Assembly (NCBI RefSeq): GCF_003860525.1
Contig: NZ_CP034161.1
Coordinates: forward strand, 248,001 to 312,000
DNA: 64,000 nucleotides
Origin: Epilithonimonas vandammei
GTDB lineage: Bacteria; Bacteroidota; Bacteroidia; Flavobacteriales; Weeksellaceae
Direction: 5' to 3'
Shown: positions 53,673-63,190 of the stretch, in pieces
Layout of the letters: every line of letters starts with the position of its first letter
Position numbering within the stretch: position 1 is the stretch's first letter
The notes under the pieces: generated by a model
Told to the model about the DNA's origin: nothing
The model's database searches: none
What the model saw: the letters and a program-made list of their open reading frames with translations, nothing else
Translations under genes and position numbers: made by a program

Positions 53673-54143
53673 TTAAGGCTTTACATTTTGAATTTTAATT
53701 CCAAGATCTTCTATTCCAGGTAAAATATTGCGTCTCATGGCTTGAGTTACTTTTACCGAATATTTTCCATTCTGAGGAAACCTATAATTGAGCTTATATT
53801 GAAATAATGCTTCTTTAGTTTCTCCAAAACCGGTTCCCAGCCATTCTCCGTTTGGTTTGGCAAGAACATAGTTAAGCGTATCCTTAGAAATCACTTTTTT
53901 ATTATGCTCGATGCTAGCTATCACACGGATATTGCTGTACGGATAATCATTGTTATTTCTTATTATAAAAATAAGATTTTTCTGATTTTGAAAATCATTG
54001 ATATTAAAATCAAAACTCTGAATTTTCTTTTTATCCCATTTGCTATCTATATCGTTTACCAACGTAGTTTCATTAGCGTTTGTACAAGAAGCCAATGATA
54101 ACAGAAACATTAAAACAACAGTTATTCTAAGCATTACCTTCAT
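53673..54143 (-). CDS. gldH: Gliding motility lipoprotein GldH
   Basis: A 156-residue protein with a lipoprotein signal peptide (LSLASC), DSKWDKKKIQSFDFNI and the conserved NDYPYSNIRVIASIEHNKKVISKDTLNYVLAKPNGEWLGTGFGE region typical of GldH. In Flavobacterium johnsoniae GldH is required for gliding. Many non-gliding relatives keep it, where the role is unclear. The start overlaps the ricT end by 17 bp. Confidence 0.9.
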   Translation of the reverse strand: MKVMLRITVVLMFLLSLASCTNANETTLVNDIDSKWDKKKIQSFDFNINDFQNQKNLIFIIRNNNDYPYSNIRVIASIEHNKKVISKDTLNYVLAKPNGEWLGTGFGETKEALFQYKLNYRFPQNGKYSVKVTQAMRRNILPGIEDLGIKIQNVKP

Positions 54144-55533
54144 TTTTAGGCGGCATTTTCTTTTTCGCTTTTTTGAACGGTTTTTTATGACTTTTATTTT
54201 CCGTTTTCTGATTCGGATTCTGGTTCGGAATTGGATTTTTATTTTCTACAGGTTTTGCAGCAACATTATTATTTTGAGCAGTTTTTTGTTCGTTAGAACG
54301 GTTTCTGTCATTCTGCGGCTTTTGTGGACGGTTATTTTGCGGCTTCGACGGAACATTACTTCTATTTTCGTTCTGTCCTTTTTCATCATTCTGCTTTGGT
54401 CCTTTATCCCTGCTTCTGTCCTTATTAGACTTATTGGGTCTTCTGTTTTTCTTCTCAAAACGGTCTACACTGTTTTCCTGAATCAAATCAGAAGTCACCA
54501 TTTTGTTTTCAATCACTTTCAGGTCTTCGAGAGCCGGTGCTTTTTCTCCTTTTTTATTGATAGATATCAGCTTCTTAACCTCGAAAATATCCAGATCATA
54601 CCAAGCCATAGAATTTTCTACATAAGCAAACCACATTTTCTTTTTGAAGACGTCAATCTTTATACAAAATGCTTTTCCTTTTTCAGTTTGCAAAACCGTG
54701 CTGGATGAGGGAAAATCTTTGAGCACATCCAGATAACTATCTAGTTCATAATTAAGACAGCATTTTAGCTTTCCGCATTGTCCCGCTAATTTTTGAGGAT
54801 TGATACTCAGCTGCTGGTATCTAGCCGCATTTGTATTCACAGAACGAAAATCCGTAAGCCACGTGGAACAGCAAAGCTCTCTACCGCATGACCCAATGCC
54901 GCCTACTTTTGCAGATTCCTGACGAAATCCGATCTGTTTCATATCAATTTTTGTACGGAATGTGCCTGCGTACTCTTTGATAAGCTGACGGAAATCTACT
55001 CTGCTATCCGCAGTATAATAAAAAGTGATCTTTGATCCATCACCCTGATACTCGACATCCGTAATTTTCATTTCCAGATTCAGTCCATAAGCAATTTTAC
55101 GCGCATCAATTTTGATGTTATTTTCCTTTTTTCTTAATTCCTGCCAGGTTTCTATATCTTTCTGATTCGCTAATCGATAAACTTTCAGGGAATGATCTTC
55201 GGGAAAATTCTTTTTTTTCATCTGGATTTTCACCAGTTCTCCGGCAAGGCTCACGACACCAATATCGTGTCCCGGGCTCGATTCTACAGCAATGATACTA
55301 CCAATATGTAATGGCAGATTATTTACATTTTTATAATATAATTTGCGGTCATTTTTAAAACGGACTTCGACATATTCCGAAACTTTCGATCCGGATGGAC
55401 TGATGTCTGAAAGCCAGTCAAAAACACTTAATTTATAACTATTACCACAGGTATCTACACTACTGCATCCGTTGGCGCTCTTGGTACCGCAGGAATGGGA
55501 AGAATCGCCGGATGTTTTACATCCACAACTCAT
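54127..55533 (-). CDS. ricT: RicT/PSP1-domain protein with long polar tail
   Basis: A 468-residue protein. The cysteine-rich N-terminus (MSCGCKTSGDSSHSCG) is followed by a PSP1 domain (about 60-290) with HDIGVVSL, DSRVDFRQLIKEYA, the cysteine cluster GSCGRELCCSTWL and GQCGKLKCCLNYE. From about residue 350 the chain is a disordered tail rich in N, K, R and P. RicT (YaaT) with its partners controls RNA cleavage and phosphorelay in Bacillus; in Bacteroidota the role is not established. It precedes gldH. Confidence 0.9.
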   Translation of the reverse strand: MSCGCKTSGDSSHSCGTKSANGCSSVDTCGNSYKLSVFDWLSDISPSGSKVSEYVEVRFKNDRKLYYKNVNNLPLHIGSIIAVESSPGHDIGVVSLAGELVKIQMKKKNFPEDHSLKVYRLANQKDIETWQELRKKENNIKIDARKIAYGLNLEMKITDVEYQGDGSKITFYYTADSRVDFRQLIKEYAGTFRTKIDMKQIGFRQESAKVGGIGSCGRELCCSTWLTDFRSVNTNAARYQQLSINPQKLAGQCGKLKCCLNYELDSYLDVLKDFPSSSTVLQTEKGKAFCIKIDVFKKKMWFAYVENSMAWYDLDIFEVKKLISINKKGEKAPALEDLKVIENKMVTSDLIQENSVDRFEKKNRRPNKSNKDRSRDKGPKQNDEKGQNENRSNVPSKPQNNRPQKPQNDRNRSNEQKTAQNNNVAAKPVENKNPIPNQNPNQKTENKSHKKPFKKAKKKMPPKNEGNA

Positions 55534-55909
55534 ATTTATTTTATTTTAATAATTGCAAAGTTAATATAATTTTTATTTAAGCTTACCGAATATATTTTTA
55601 AAAAAAACTTTTTTGTTAATTTTGAGTTAATACAGTCTTAACATTGATAATATAGCAATAAAACAAGCATTTAAACAATTATTACATAAATAATAATTTA
55701 CCAGTTTATTATGGTTTGCATCATAACGTTTAAAATTAAACTAAAATTAAATATTCGCTTATATATATCATAAACAACTGATTTCTAACATTTTTGTAAT
55801 CACCTAAAACTAAACAATTATTCACAGAATAGCAATGTTTAACTTTTTTTAATAATTTCTACAATTATTATTAAAATAATTATAAATTTGGAACATTAAT
55901 AATAATTAT
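55534..55909. other. A+T-rich intergenic region with promoter upstream of the FadL-like gene
   Basis: 376 bp without genes, very A+T-rich, between divergent ricT and the FadL-like gene. TAAATTTG at 55883-55890 fits the -7 consensus and lies 19 bp before the FadL-like start codon. No clear -33 box, operator or RNA structure was seen. Confidence 0.5.
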
Positions 55910-57136
55910 ATGAGAAAAATTTTAGTATCCATGGCATTGGCTGCCGGTATGATGGCTTACGCTGGAGGTTTCCGAGTGTCTCTTCAGGGTGTTAAGCAGC
56001 TGGCAATGGCACATACAAGCGCACACGCAGAGGATGCGAGTGTTGCATTCTTCAATCCTGCCGGTATTTCTTTTATCCCGGCAAAGCTTAGTGTTGCTGC
56101 AGGAGGGTTTGGTGTATCTAATAAAATTACTTATCAAAATACCAGCACGTTGCAACAGACAGAAACGGATAACCCACTAGGAACACCGATTTATGCAGCA
56201 ATAGCTTATAAGGTGATGGATAATGTTTCCGTTGGTTTTAGTTTCTCTACACCTTTTGGAAGCACTATCGAATGGCCAAGCGATTGGGAAGGGAAAGAAA
56301 TCGTTCAGAAACTGGAACTGAAAAGTTATTTCTTCCAACCGATGATTTCAGTTAAACTAGCACCTTGGGCATCTTTTGGAGCAAGTTACATCTACGCCAA
56401 AGGAAAAGTGGACTGGACAAAAGCCCTGACTCAATACGGCGGGCAGCTCAATCTTTTAGATGACAGCGCTACAGGACATGGTTTCGGTTTTGGTTTCTAT
56501 TTCCAGCCAAATAACAACTTGGATGTCAGCGTAGCATACAGATCACCGGTAGATATGAAAGCAAAAGAAGGTAAGGCAACTTTTACGGTGCCATCTTCTC
56601 TGCTATCTAATTTTAATGGTGGTTCGGACAATTTCAAGGCTACTCTTCCTCTTGTGGACGAATACACTGTTGGTGTTACATACAAAGTTACACCTAAATG
56701 GTTAATTTCTGCGGACTATAATTACCACGGCTGGGAAAGATACAGCAAGTTGACACTTGACTTCAGTACAGTTGCAGCAGGAAATCAGCCAAATGATCCA
56801 ACCGTCTCCGTATCACCTAAAAACTTTAAGAATACATCCAGTGTGCGTATCGGAACACAGTATGCGTTTAACGATATGATTTTCGGTAGATTGGGTTGGT
56901 ACTATGATCAGTCACCGTATGCTGACAAAGATTTTATCCCTGAAACACCTTCTTTTGACAATTATGTTATAACAGGTGGTGTAGGATTTAAGTTCAACAA
57001 ACTTGGAGTAGATCTTTCCGGAGCGTATGCAATGCCAAAGAGCAGAACATTTAACAATCCCAACCTGAGTTTTGCGGGGCAGGCAAAGGCTGATATATTC
57101 TTTTTTGGTCTTGGATTATCTTATAACGCATTCTAA
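55910..57136 (+). CDS. OmpP1/FadL/TodX-family outer membrane transporter
   Basis: A 408-residue beta-barrel protein. The signal peptide ends near MMAYA, and the mature N-terminus GGFRVSLQGVKQLAMAHTSAHAEDASVAFFNPAGISFIP is the FadL hatch signature. The C-terminus ends in an aromatic strand (FFGLGLSYNAF). FadL-type proteins carry hydrophobic molecules across the outer membrane. The next gene is an SGNH lipoprotein, a pair found repeatedly in Flavobacteriia. Confidence 0.93.
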   Translation: MRKILVSMALAAGMMAYAGGFRVSLQGVKQLAMAHTSAHAEDASVAFFNPAGISFIPAKLSVAAGGFGVSNKITYQNTSTLQQTETDNPLGTPIYAAIAYKVMDNVSVGFSFSTPFGSTIEWPSDWEGKEIVQKLELKSYFFQPMISVKLAPWASFGASYIYAKGKVDWTKALTQYGGQLNLLDDSATGHGFGFGFYFQPNNNLDVSVAYRSPVDMKAKEGKATFTVPSSLLSNFNGGSDNFKATLPLVDEYTVGVTYKVTPKWLISADYNYHGWERYSKLTLDFSTVAAGNQPNDPTVSVSPKNFKNTSSVRIGTQYAFNDMIFGRLGWYYDQSPYADKDFIPETPSFDNYVITGGVGFKFNKLGVDLSGAYAMPKSRTFNNPNLSFAGQAKADIFFFGLGLSYNAF

Positions 57137-57150
57137 TATTTGAATTAATT

Positions 57151-58683
57151 ATGAAAAAATTATATATATCAACAGTAGCTGCAACAATGCTTTTTGCGGT
57201 AAGTTGCCAGAGTGATTTTGAAAACAGCACAGAAGATGTAGTGGTAACATCTGGCGAAGCTAATTTTTCTAAATATATTGCTTTAGGAAACTCTTTGACA
57301 TCCGGATTCCGGGACAATGCGCTTTATATCGATGGACAAAATGAGTCTTATCCTAATATCATTGCGCAGCAAATGAAAAGAGCAAGCGGCGGAGAGTTTG
57401 TACAACCTTTAATGAGTGACAACAACGGCGGAATGATCTTAGGAACCACCGTGATACAAGCTACAAAACTTTATATAGAATCATTCTCTAACGGAAGTCC
57501 GGTTCTGAAAAACGTAGCGGCAACGCCAACAACAGATGTTACAAAAAAATTATCCGGAACTATTAATAATATGGGAGTTCCTGGCGCAAAATCTTTCCAT
57601 TTGATTGCTCCCGGATATGGGAACCTTTCTGGAATCACTTTGGGAACGGCTAATCCTTATTATGTAAGATTTGCAACCAGTGCCACGTCAACAGTTGCAG
57701 GTGATGCTGCTGCACAAAAACCTACATTCTTCTCTCTTTGGATAGGAAACAATGATGTATTAAGCTATGCATCAAGTGGCGGATTAGGAACAGATCAAAA
57801 AGGAAATACAAATCCTGCAAGCTATGGATCCAATGATATCTCGGACCCGAATGTAGTAGCAGGTGCAATCAAAACGGTATTGGAAACCCTAAAGGCTGCA
57901 GGTTCTACAAAAGGAGTGATTGCCAATATCCCTTATGTAACCTCTATTCCTTATTTCACAACAGTGCCTTACAACCCTTTAACACCACAAAAATTAGGTT
58001 CAAATATCACCGTGCTTAATGCAAGTTTATATGGACCTCTTAAACAGGCATTGACAGCATTTGGAGCTGGAGACAGAATCAATTTGCTATCTTCCACAGC
58101 ATCTAACCCTGTGCTTATTAAAGACGTATCTCTTACCAATCTTTCTGCACAATTGACAGCCGCATTAACACCATCTTTAGGTGCGGCAACGGCGGCGGCA
58201 TTCGGGCAAATCTATGGACAAGCAAGACAAGCTACAGCAGAAGATTATGTATTACTTACTGCAAGTTCTGTAATTGCAACAACCAATGTCAGTGCGCCTG
58301 CTTCTATCAATGTTAATGGAGTATCTTATCCATTGGAAAATCAATATGTATTAACTAAAACAGAAGCAGCAAGCGTTAAAACAGCTATCGATGCGTACAA
58401 TTCTCAAATCTCTGCATTGGCGACAGCCTATGGTTTAGCTTTTGTTAATGCTAATGCCAAAATGGTTGAGCTTAATTCTGCGTCTGGAATCCAGTTTGAC
58501 GGGGTAAAATATTCTGCTAAATTTGTAACAGGAGGTACATTTTCATTAGACGGCGTACACCTTACGGGACGTGGATATGCAGTAGTAGCTAACGAATTCC
58601 TGAAAGCTATTAACTACAAGTACAAATCCAATTTACCTATGGTGAATCCCAATTCCTACTCTGGAGTCACTTTTCCTAAATAG
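57151..58683 (+). CDS. SGNH/GDSL-like lipoprotein hydrolase
   Basis: A 510-residue lipoprotein (signal peptide ending FAVSC at residue 19). SGNH blocks are present: ALGNSLTSGF (catalytic serine), GVPGAKSFH, LWIGNNDVLSY and the C-terminal DGVHLTGRGYAVVANE (Asp-His). The middle part is long and rich in Ala, Thr and Ser. It probably cleaves ester-bound lipids at the outer membrane and supplies products to the FadL-like protein 14 bp upstream; that link is inferred. Confidence 0.92.
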   Translation: MKKLYISTVAATMLFAVSCQSDFENSTEDVVVTSGEANFSKYIALGNSLTSGFRDNALYIDGQNESYPNIIAQQMKRASGGEFVQPLMSDNNGGMILGTTVIQATKLYIESFSNGSPVLKNVAATPTTDVTKKLSGTINNMGVPGAKSFHLIAPGYGNLSGITLGTANPYYVRFATSATSTVAGDAAAQKPTFFSLWIGNNDVLSYASSGGLGTDQKGNTNPASYGSNDISDPNVVAGAIKTVLETLKAAGSTKGVIANIPYVTSIPYFTTVPYNPLTPQKLGSNITVLNASLYGPLKQALTAFGAGDRINLLSSTASNPVLIKDVSLTNLSAQLTAALTPSLGAATAAAFGQIYGQARQATAEDYVLLTASSVIATTNVSAPASINVNGVSYPLENQYVLTKTEAASVKTAIDAYNSQISALATAYGLAFVNANAKMVELNSASGIQFDGVKYSAKFVTGGTFSLDGVHLTGRGYAVVANEFLKAINYKYKSNLPMVNPNSYSGVTFPK

Positions 58684-58704
58684 GATGTATAAATTATAAA
58701 ATAC

Positions 58705-58736
58705 AAAACCGCTTCTTCTATTAGGAGCGGTTTTTT
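58705..58736 (+). terminator. Rho-independent terminator
   Basis: aaaaccgct pairs with agcggtttt, followed by T; it lies 22 bp after the SGNH stop and ends the FadL-SGNH operon. Confidence 0.88.
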
Positions 58737-58788
58737 GTTGGTATCAAATATTATTTTCAAAATATAAAATTTTGATTATTTTTACAAA

Positions 58789-59214
58789 ATGCTTTCAAAA
58801 AGAGTCAAATACGCGATCAAAACTTTGCTTTTCCTTAACAGGACGAACAATGCTTCATTATTTTCCGCTAAAAAAATATCGGAGAACGAACGTATTCCGC
58901 TCAAATTTTTGGAACAAATCCTGCGCGAACTTAAGCAAAACAAAATTCTCAAAAGCGAAAGAGGTGCTGAAGGTGGCTATACTTTTATGAAAGATCCTGC
59001 TGACATCAAAGTTCTGGATGTGATTAGAATTGTAGACGGACCTGTTGCAATGTTACCTTGCGCATCACTCAATTTTTATGAAAAATGTGCGGACTGCACA
59101 GATGAAGCTACTTGTGGCATCAGAAAACTTTTAATCAATGTTCGTGACAGTATGCTTCCAATTTTGGATACAAGCATCGCTGATATGACAAAATCTGAAA
59201 AGTTCCCTATCTAA
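58789..59214 (+). CDS. Rrf2 family transcriptional regulator
   Basis: A 141-residue winged-helix protein with the Rrf2 pattern: SKRVKYAIKTLLFL at the start, IPLKFLEQILRELKQNKILKSERGAEGGY as recognition part and wing, and a cysteine group CADCTDEATC (about residues 101-110) after an earlier C. Rrf2 members of this type (IscR, CymR and others) respond to Fe-S, redox or cysteine status. The target is not evident here. It is followed after 3 bp by tadA. Confidence 0.92.
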   Translation: MLSKRVKYAIKTLLFLNRTNNASLFSAKKISENERIPLKFLEQILRELKQNKILKSERGAEGGYTFMKDPADIKVLDVIRIVDGPVAMLPCASLNFYEKCADCTDEATCGIRKLLINVRDSMLPILDTSIADMTKSEKFPI

Positions 59215-59217
59215 ACT

Positions 59218-59649
59218 ATGTTCACAGACGAATATTTTATGAAGATGGCTTTCCAAGAAGCTCAATTGTCTTTGGAAAAAGACGAAGTTCCAATTGGCTG
59301 CATCATTGTTTCAAATGATAGAGTGATTGCTAGATCTCATAACCTTACAGAAACACTTACCGATGTTACGGCTCACGCAGAAATGCAGGCCATCACCTCA
59401 GCGGCTAATTTTCTTGGTGGGAAATACTTACAGAATTGCACTTTATATGTGACTTTGGAGCCTTGTGTGATGTGTTCCGGAGCTTTGGCTTGGTCACAAA
59501 TTTCCAAAGTGGTGATTGGCGCTAGAGATGAACAACGAGGTTTTATCAACAAAGGATTATCTCTTCATCCAAAAACAGAAGTTGTGACAGGTGTTTTGGA
59601 AAAGGAATGTTCTGAAATCGTAAAAGACTTCTTTAAAAATAAAAGATAA
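59218..59649 (+). CDS. tadA: tRNA-specific adenosine deaminase TadA
   Basis: A 143-residue cytidine/deoxycytidylate-deaminase-fold protein with the zinc site: HAEMQAI (His and catalytic Glu) and PCVMCSGAL (two cysteines). PIGCIIVSNDRVIARSHN precedes it. TadA converts adenosine 34 of tRNA-Arg(ACG) to inosine. The family length is about 140-160 residues. The start lies 3 bp after the Rrf2 stop. Confidence 0.94.
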   Translation: MFTDEYFMKMAFQEAQLSLEKDEVPIGCIIVSNDRVIARSHNLTETLTDVTAHAEMQAITSAANFLGGKYLQNCTLYVTLEPCVMCSGALAWSQISKVVIGARDEQRGFINKGLSLHPKTEVVTGVLEKECSEIVKDFFKNKR

Positions 59650-60408
59650 CTATAAGTCTTTCCCAAGGTAATACAAACCTTTCAAAGTGTGAAGTTTATC
59701 CGCAATATTGATTTTATTAGTCAAAGGTTTATAAACGTGGCTTACACCGCCGGTTGCGATAACGAAACAGTTATCATTAACCTCATCATTAATCCTGTCT
59801 ATAAAACCTTCTACCATACCAAGAAAACCGTAAACCATTCCGCTTTGCATACAAGTAATCGTATCCAAACCTAGAACAGATTTCGGTTTTACCAATTCGA
59901 TTTCCGGGAGTTGGGCGGTTCCTTTTATCAAACTATTGAGTGAAGTTATAATTCCTGGCGCGATGATAACGCCTACAGTTTCTCCCTTCTCCGTCAGGCA
60001 ACTTGCTGTGAGTGCAGTTCCAAAATCCAAAATGATTTTTTTATTTCTCGGATATAGATTGTGCGCCGCAACCAGATTAGCGTAGATATCTGTTCCCATC
60101 TGTTTGGACTTCGGAATCACTCCAGATGGCGTGTTTCTGTCAACAATTATCGGAACTTTCTGATGAATTTTCTTAATCGAACTCGCCACCACTTTCGTCA
60201 ATTGCGGAACCACGGAACCGATTATGACTTTATCAATATGATCCACATCGATCTTATAGGTCTGATAAAGCATCAGAATTTGAACAAACAGTTCATCCGT
60301 CGTCTTGTAAGGTTTTGTATTGATGACCCAGGAGATATCACAATTGTCATCATCAAACAATCCAAAACGGATATTGGTATTTCCTATATTGATTACAATG
60401 GAATTCAT
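59650..60408 (-). CDS. coaX: Type III pantothenate kinase (CoaX) with unusual active-site residues
   Basis: A 252-residue protein of the ASKHA fold and typical CoaX length. GNTNIRFGLFDD (phosphate loop), VVPQLT, MGTDIYANLVAA, LDFGTALTASC, GVIIAPGI and IATGGVS correspond to the family. It phosphorylates pantothenate, the first step of CoA synthesis. Two deviations: the conserved Asp of the N-terminal DIGNT motif is Asn here (INIGNT), and the TxD after DFGTAxT is TAS. The catalytic Asp of DFGT remains. Whether the enzyme is active cannot be told. Its stop is directly next to the tadA stop. Confidence 0.88.
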   Translation of the reverse strand: MNSIVINIGNTNIRFGLFDDDNCDISWVINTKPYKTTDELFVQILMLYQTYKIDVDHIDKVIIGSVVPQLTKVVASSIKKIHQKVPIIVDRNTPSGVIPKSKQMGTDIYANLVAAHNLYPRNKKIILDFGTALTASCLTEKGETVGVIIAPGIITSLNSLIKGTAQLPEIELVKPKSVLGLDTITCMQSGMVYGFLGMVEGFIDRINDEVNDNCFVIATGGVSHVYKPLTNKINIADKLHTLKGLYYLGKDL

Positions 60409-60516
60409 TTTTTGATTTTTGTCCGAAGTCCGATGTTGGAAGACGGAAGTTTTTTATGTATAGACTATAATATTTTTATTGAAGTCTTCTGACTTCTGAT
60501 ACCCATCTTCTGACCC

Positions 60517-62376
60517 TTATTTCACTTCCAGATAATTATCCTGAGGATTAACATCCGCTAATCTTTGGCTGAAATCTATTCCCATTGCTGCTATCTGAGA
60601 TTTGGTATAAGGTAATGTAAAACTGTATTCCTGCTGAGTCCAAGCCCAGTAAGGTAAGGTCTGAATATTACCGTAGATATCTTTCGTTTTCCAAACTCTG
60701 GTCAAGTTCAATGGAATGTTGTAATTGATAACTTTTTTATCTTTTGTCAAAATACTGAAATCAATCGGCATCGGAACTCCTCCTTTATTCACCAAAGTAA
60801 TGGTTGTTGATTGAGGGTCATATTTCACATTCTTGATTCCGTAATCAATTGTTTTGGTTGTGTTAATCCAATAATGCTGGAACCATTTTAAATCCATCCC
60901 GGAAACCAACTGAGCAATGTGAATGAAATCTCTTTCCGTTGGATGTTTCATCGCCCATTCGTCGTAATATTTCAGCATAATTTTGCTGAGATTTTCTTCT
61001 CCCACGATGTAACCTAACTCTATTAAAAATGTTTCTCCTTTGATATAACTTGCATAAGTGTAAGCTGTTCCGTTATCGTGATGATCGCCTAACCAAACCG
61101 CAGGTTCTTCTTTTCCTGATTTGGCGAAATTAGCATAAGCTTTCAACGCGCCAACAAATGGATTGGGTTGTGATTCTCTTGGCGGGAATAATCTGTAAGA
61201 CACAAAATCTTCTGCATACTGCGTAAATCCTTCATCCATCCAAGGTCTTACACTTTCATTGGTCGCCAGCATCTGCTGAAACCAAGAGTGTGCACCTTCG
61301 TGAAACATCAAACCAGAAAGTCCTTCCAACGAAGTAGCTTCACCCAAAACCATCGTACACATTCCATATTCCATACCGCCATCTCCACCTTGGATGAAGG
61401 AATAACTTGGCCATTTGTAACGACCGAAAGTCGCGTTCATCAATTGGAAATATTTCGTGATGTATGGTTTCATTTCTGACCAATATTTTGTCTTTTCAGA
61501 TTTTTGATAAACTAAGTAAACTTTTGGTCCATCCAAAATCGGAAAACTTTCTACTGAATAATCTCCGTCCGCAGCCCAAGCAAAATCCAAAATGTTTTTC
61601 GCTGTCCATTTCCAGGTTACTTTATTAGAAATATCTTGTTTTATAGTTGCACTGCTATCATAACCTTTTACTTCTGTTGGATTTTCCAGATTTCCTCCAG
61701 CTCCGATGACATAATCTTTATCGATTTTGATATTCACTTCATAATCCGAAAATGGCGCGTGAAACTCTCTTCCAACATAATCAAACGGAGCCCAACCGTC
61801 ATAATCGTACTCAGCGATTTTCGGGTACCATTGCGACATTGTCATATCGACACCTTCGCGGTTGTTTCTTCCCGCTCTTCGGATTTGCATCGGGATATTA
61901 GCGTCCCACTCCATTGTGAAGGTTGTGGAGGAATTTGGCTTAATGGCTTCTGCCAAGAAAACCTTCATCACAGTTCCCTGAATCTCGAATTTCAAATCTT
62001 TTCCGTTCTGCTTTATCCAACGGATATTCTGCGCGCCTTCTTCATTTTTAGGAATCTCTGACAATCTGGAAACCACTGTATTCCCTACTCTTTTGACCAA
62101 TCTTCCGTCCGCATTTACGCCTTGAGACTGCACGCGCTGATCCATCATAGAACCTGGCTTGAAGGCGTTCCAATACAAATGGAAATAAGCGACTTTCAAC
62201 TCGTCCGGTGAATTATTTCTATAATCCAAAGTTTGTTTTCCTTGATAAGTGAAATTGGCAGCATCCACATCAATATCCATTTTATATTTGGCATATTGCT
62301 GATAATAAGGATTTTGCTGAGCCGATAAGATGAGAGAAAAAAGAATTGAGAATAGAGAGAATTTCAGTTTTTTCAT
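60517..62376 (-). CDS. M1 family metallopeptidase (secreted)
   Basis: A 619-residue protein with a signal peptide (LSAQ, to about residue 20), an N-terminal beta-sandwich and a gluzincin domain. The zinc site is HEGAHSWFQQ (HExxH) with the third ligand in RPWMDEGFTQY. The exopeptidase motif reads GGMEYGM instead of GAMEN. It probably trims peptides from the N-terminus in the periplasm or outside. Nothing nearby suggests an operon partner; 108 bp to coaX contain short gaagtc/cttctgac repeats only. Confidence 0.92.
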   Translation of the reverse strand: MKKLKFSLFSILFSLILSAQQNPYYQQYAKYKMDIDVDAANFTYQGKQTLDYRNNSPDELKVAYFHLYWNAFKPGSMMDQRVQSQGVNADGRLVKRVGNTVVSRLSEIPKNEEGAQNIRWIKQNGKDLKFEIQGTVMKVFLAEAIKPNSSTTFTMEWDANIPMQIRRAGRNNREGVDMTMSQWYPKIAEYDYDGWAPFDYVGREFHAPFSDYEVNIKIDKDYVIGAGGNLENPTEVKGYDSSATIKQDISNKVTWKWTAKNILDFAWAADGDYSVESFPILDGPKVYLVYQKSEKTKYWSEMKPYITKYFQLMNATFGRYKWPSYSFIQGGDGGMEYGMCTMVLGEATSLEGLSGLMFHEGAHSWFQQMLATNESVRPWMDEGFTQYAEDFVSYRLFPPRESQPNPFVGALKAYANFAKSGKEEPAVWLGDHHDNGTAYTYASYIKGETFLIELGYIVGEENLSKIMLKYYDEWAMKHPTERDFIHIAQLVSGMDLKWFQHYWINTTKTIDYGIKNVKYDPQSTTITLVNKGGVPMPIDFSILTKDKKVINYNIPLNLTRVWKTKDIYGNIQTLPYWAWTQQEYSFTLPYTKSQIAAMGIDFSQRLADVNPQDNYLEVK

Positions 62377-62474
62377 AGATTTATGATTAAACCTAAAAGG
62401 TTTGTTTATAATAATTTCATCAAAAATAGGAAGTTTTTGTTGAATGACAAGTTTAATATAAAGTCAAAATTAAT

Positions 62475-62509
62475 TTTTACGTATTAATTTTTTATATTTG
62501 TACGTAAAA
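62475..62509 (+). promoter_or_regulatory. Promoter with palindromic operator of the PIN toxin-antitoxin operon
   Basis: TTTTACGTA (62475-62483) and TACGTAAAA (62501-62509) form a perfect 9-bp inverted repeat flanking TATATTTG at 62493-62500, a consensus -7 box. The arrangement is what is expected for autorepression by the antitoxin. Confidence 0.7.
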
Positions 62510-62518
62510 TTATTGTTT

Positions 62519-62773
62519 ATGGATTCCAAACTCACTTTAAAATTAGATGAAAATGTCATCGAACGAGCGAAAAAATATGCTTCCAACAAGAAGGTTAGCC
62601 TATCAAGATTGATTGAAAATTATCTTGATTCTATCACAAGTCAACAAAATGATGATTTTGAGATTTCCCCTTTTGTGAAAAGTATTTCCAGTGGAAAAAG
62701 TGTGCCGGCAGATTTGGATTGGAAAACTCTGAGAGATGATTACACGGACAATTTGGATAAAAAACACCAATAG
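62519..62773 (+). CDS. Antitoxin of the PIN-domain toxin (ribbon-helix-helix-like)
   Basis: An 84-residue protein whose start SKLTLKLDENVIERAKKYASNKKVSLSRLIENYL looks like a ribbon-helix-helix DNA-binding domain (DUF6364-like). The C-terminus is a polar toxin-binding tail. I choose the ATG at 62519 because an upstream in-frame ATG at 62498 lies inside the promoter. It ends directly at the start of the toxin gene. Confidence 0.82.
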   Translation: MDSKLTLKLDENVIERAKKYASNKKVSLSRLIENYLDSITSQQNDDFEISPFVKSISSGKSVPADLDWKTLRDDYTDNLDKKHQ

Positions 62774-63190
62774 ATGAAAAAGATATTTTTGGATACCAAT
62801 ATCATCCTGGATTTCCTTGGAGAACGAGAAGGTTTTTATGAAGCGTCTGCAAAAATTATGACTTTGGCGGATAAAAAGAAGATACAAGTCTATACTTCAC
62901 CAAGTTCTATTTCCAATGTTTTTTATGTCTTGACGAGATATGAAAATTCCAAAATTGCACTGGAGAAAATAAGGAAATTTAAGCTTTTGTGTTCGATGTC
63001 TGTGATGGATGACGAAGTGGTGGAAAAAGCGATCCATTCGAACTTCAAAGATTTTGAGGATGCAATGCAATATTTTAGTGCGCTGGCTTCTAATTGCAAT
63101 ATTATAATCACTAGAAACGAAAAGGATTTTAAAAATGCGATGATTCCTGTGATGAATGCTGAGAGTTATTTGTTGAGTTTGAGGAACTAA
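62774..63190 (+). CDS. PIN-domain (VapC-like) toxin
   Basis: A 138-residue PIN protein: FLDTNIILDFLGER (first Asp), SISNVFYVLTR, FKDFEDAMQY (the D/E-x-x-D acidic pair) and IITRNEKDFKNA. Members are ribonucleases that act on tRNA or mRNA. It directly follows its antitoxin gene. Its stop overlaps the converging M14 peptidase stop by 4 bp. Confidence 0.88.
   Translation: MKKIFLDTNIILDFLGEREGFYEASAKIMTLADKKKIQVYTSPSSISNVFYVLTRYENSKIALEKIRKFKLLCSMSVMDDEVVEKAIHSNFKDFEDAMQYFSALASNCNIIITRNEKDFKNAMIPVMNAESYLLSLRN

Noticed and set aside
54040..54708. 222-codon plus-strand frame opposite gldH and ricT
   Set aside because: It is antisense to the low-complexity K/N/R-rich ricT tail; the F, I and R-rich product is an artefact of that composition.
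60409..60516. Repeated gaagtc/cttctgac motifs as a CRISPR or regulatory array
   Set aside because: The copies are short, irregular and lack constant spacing; no cas genes are near.
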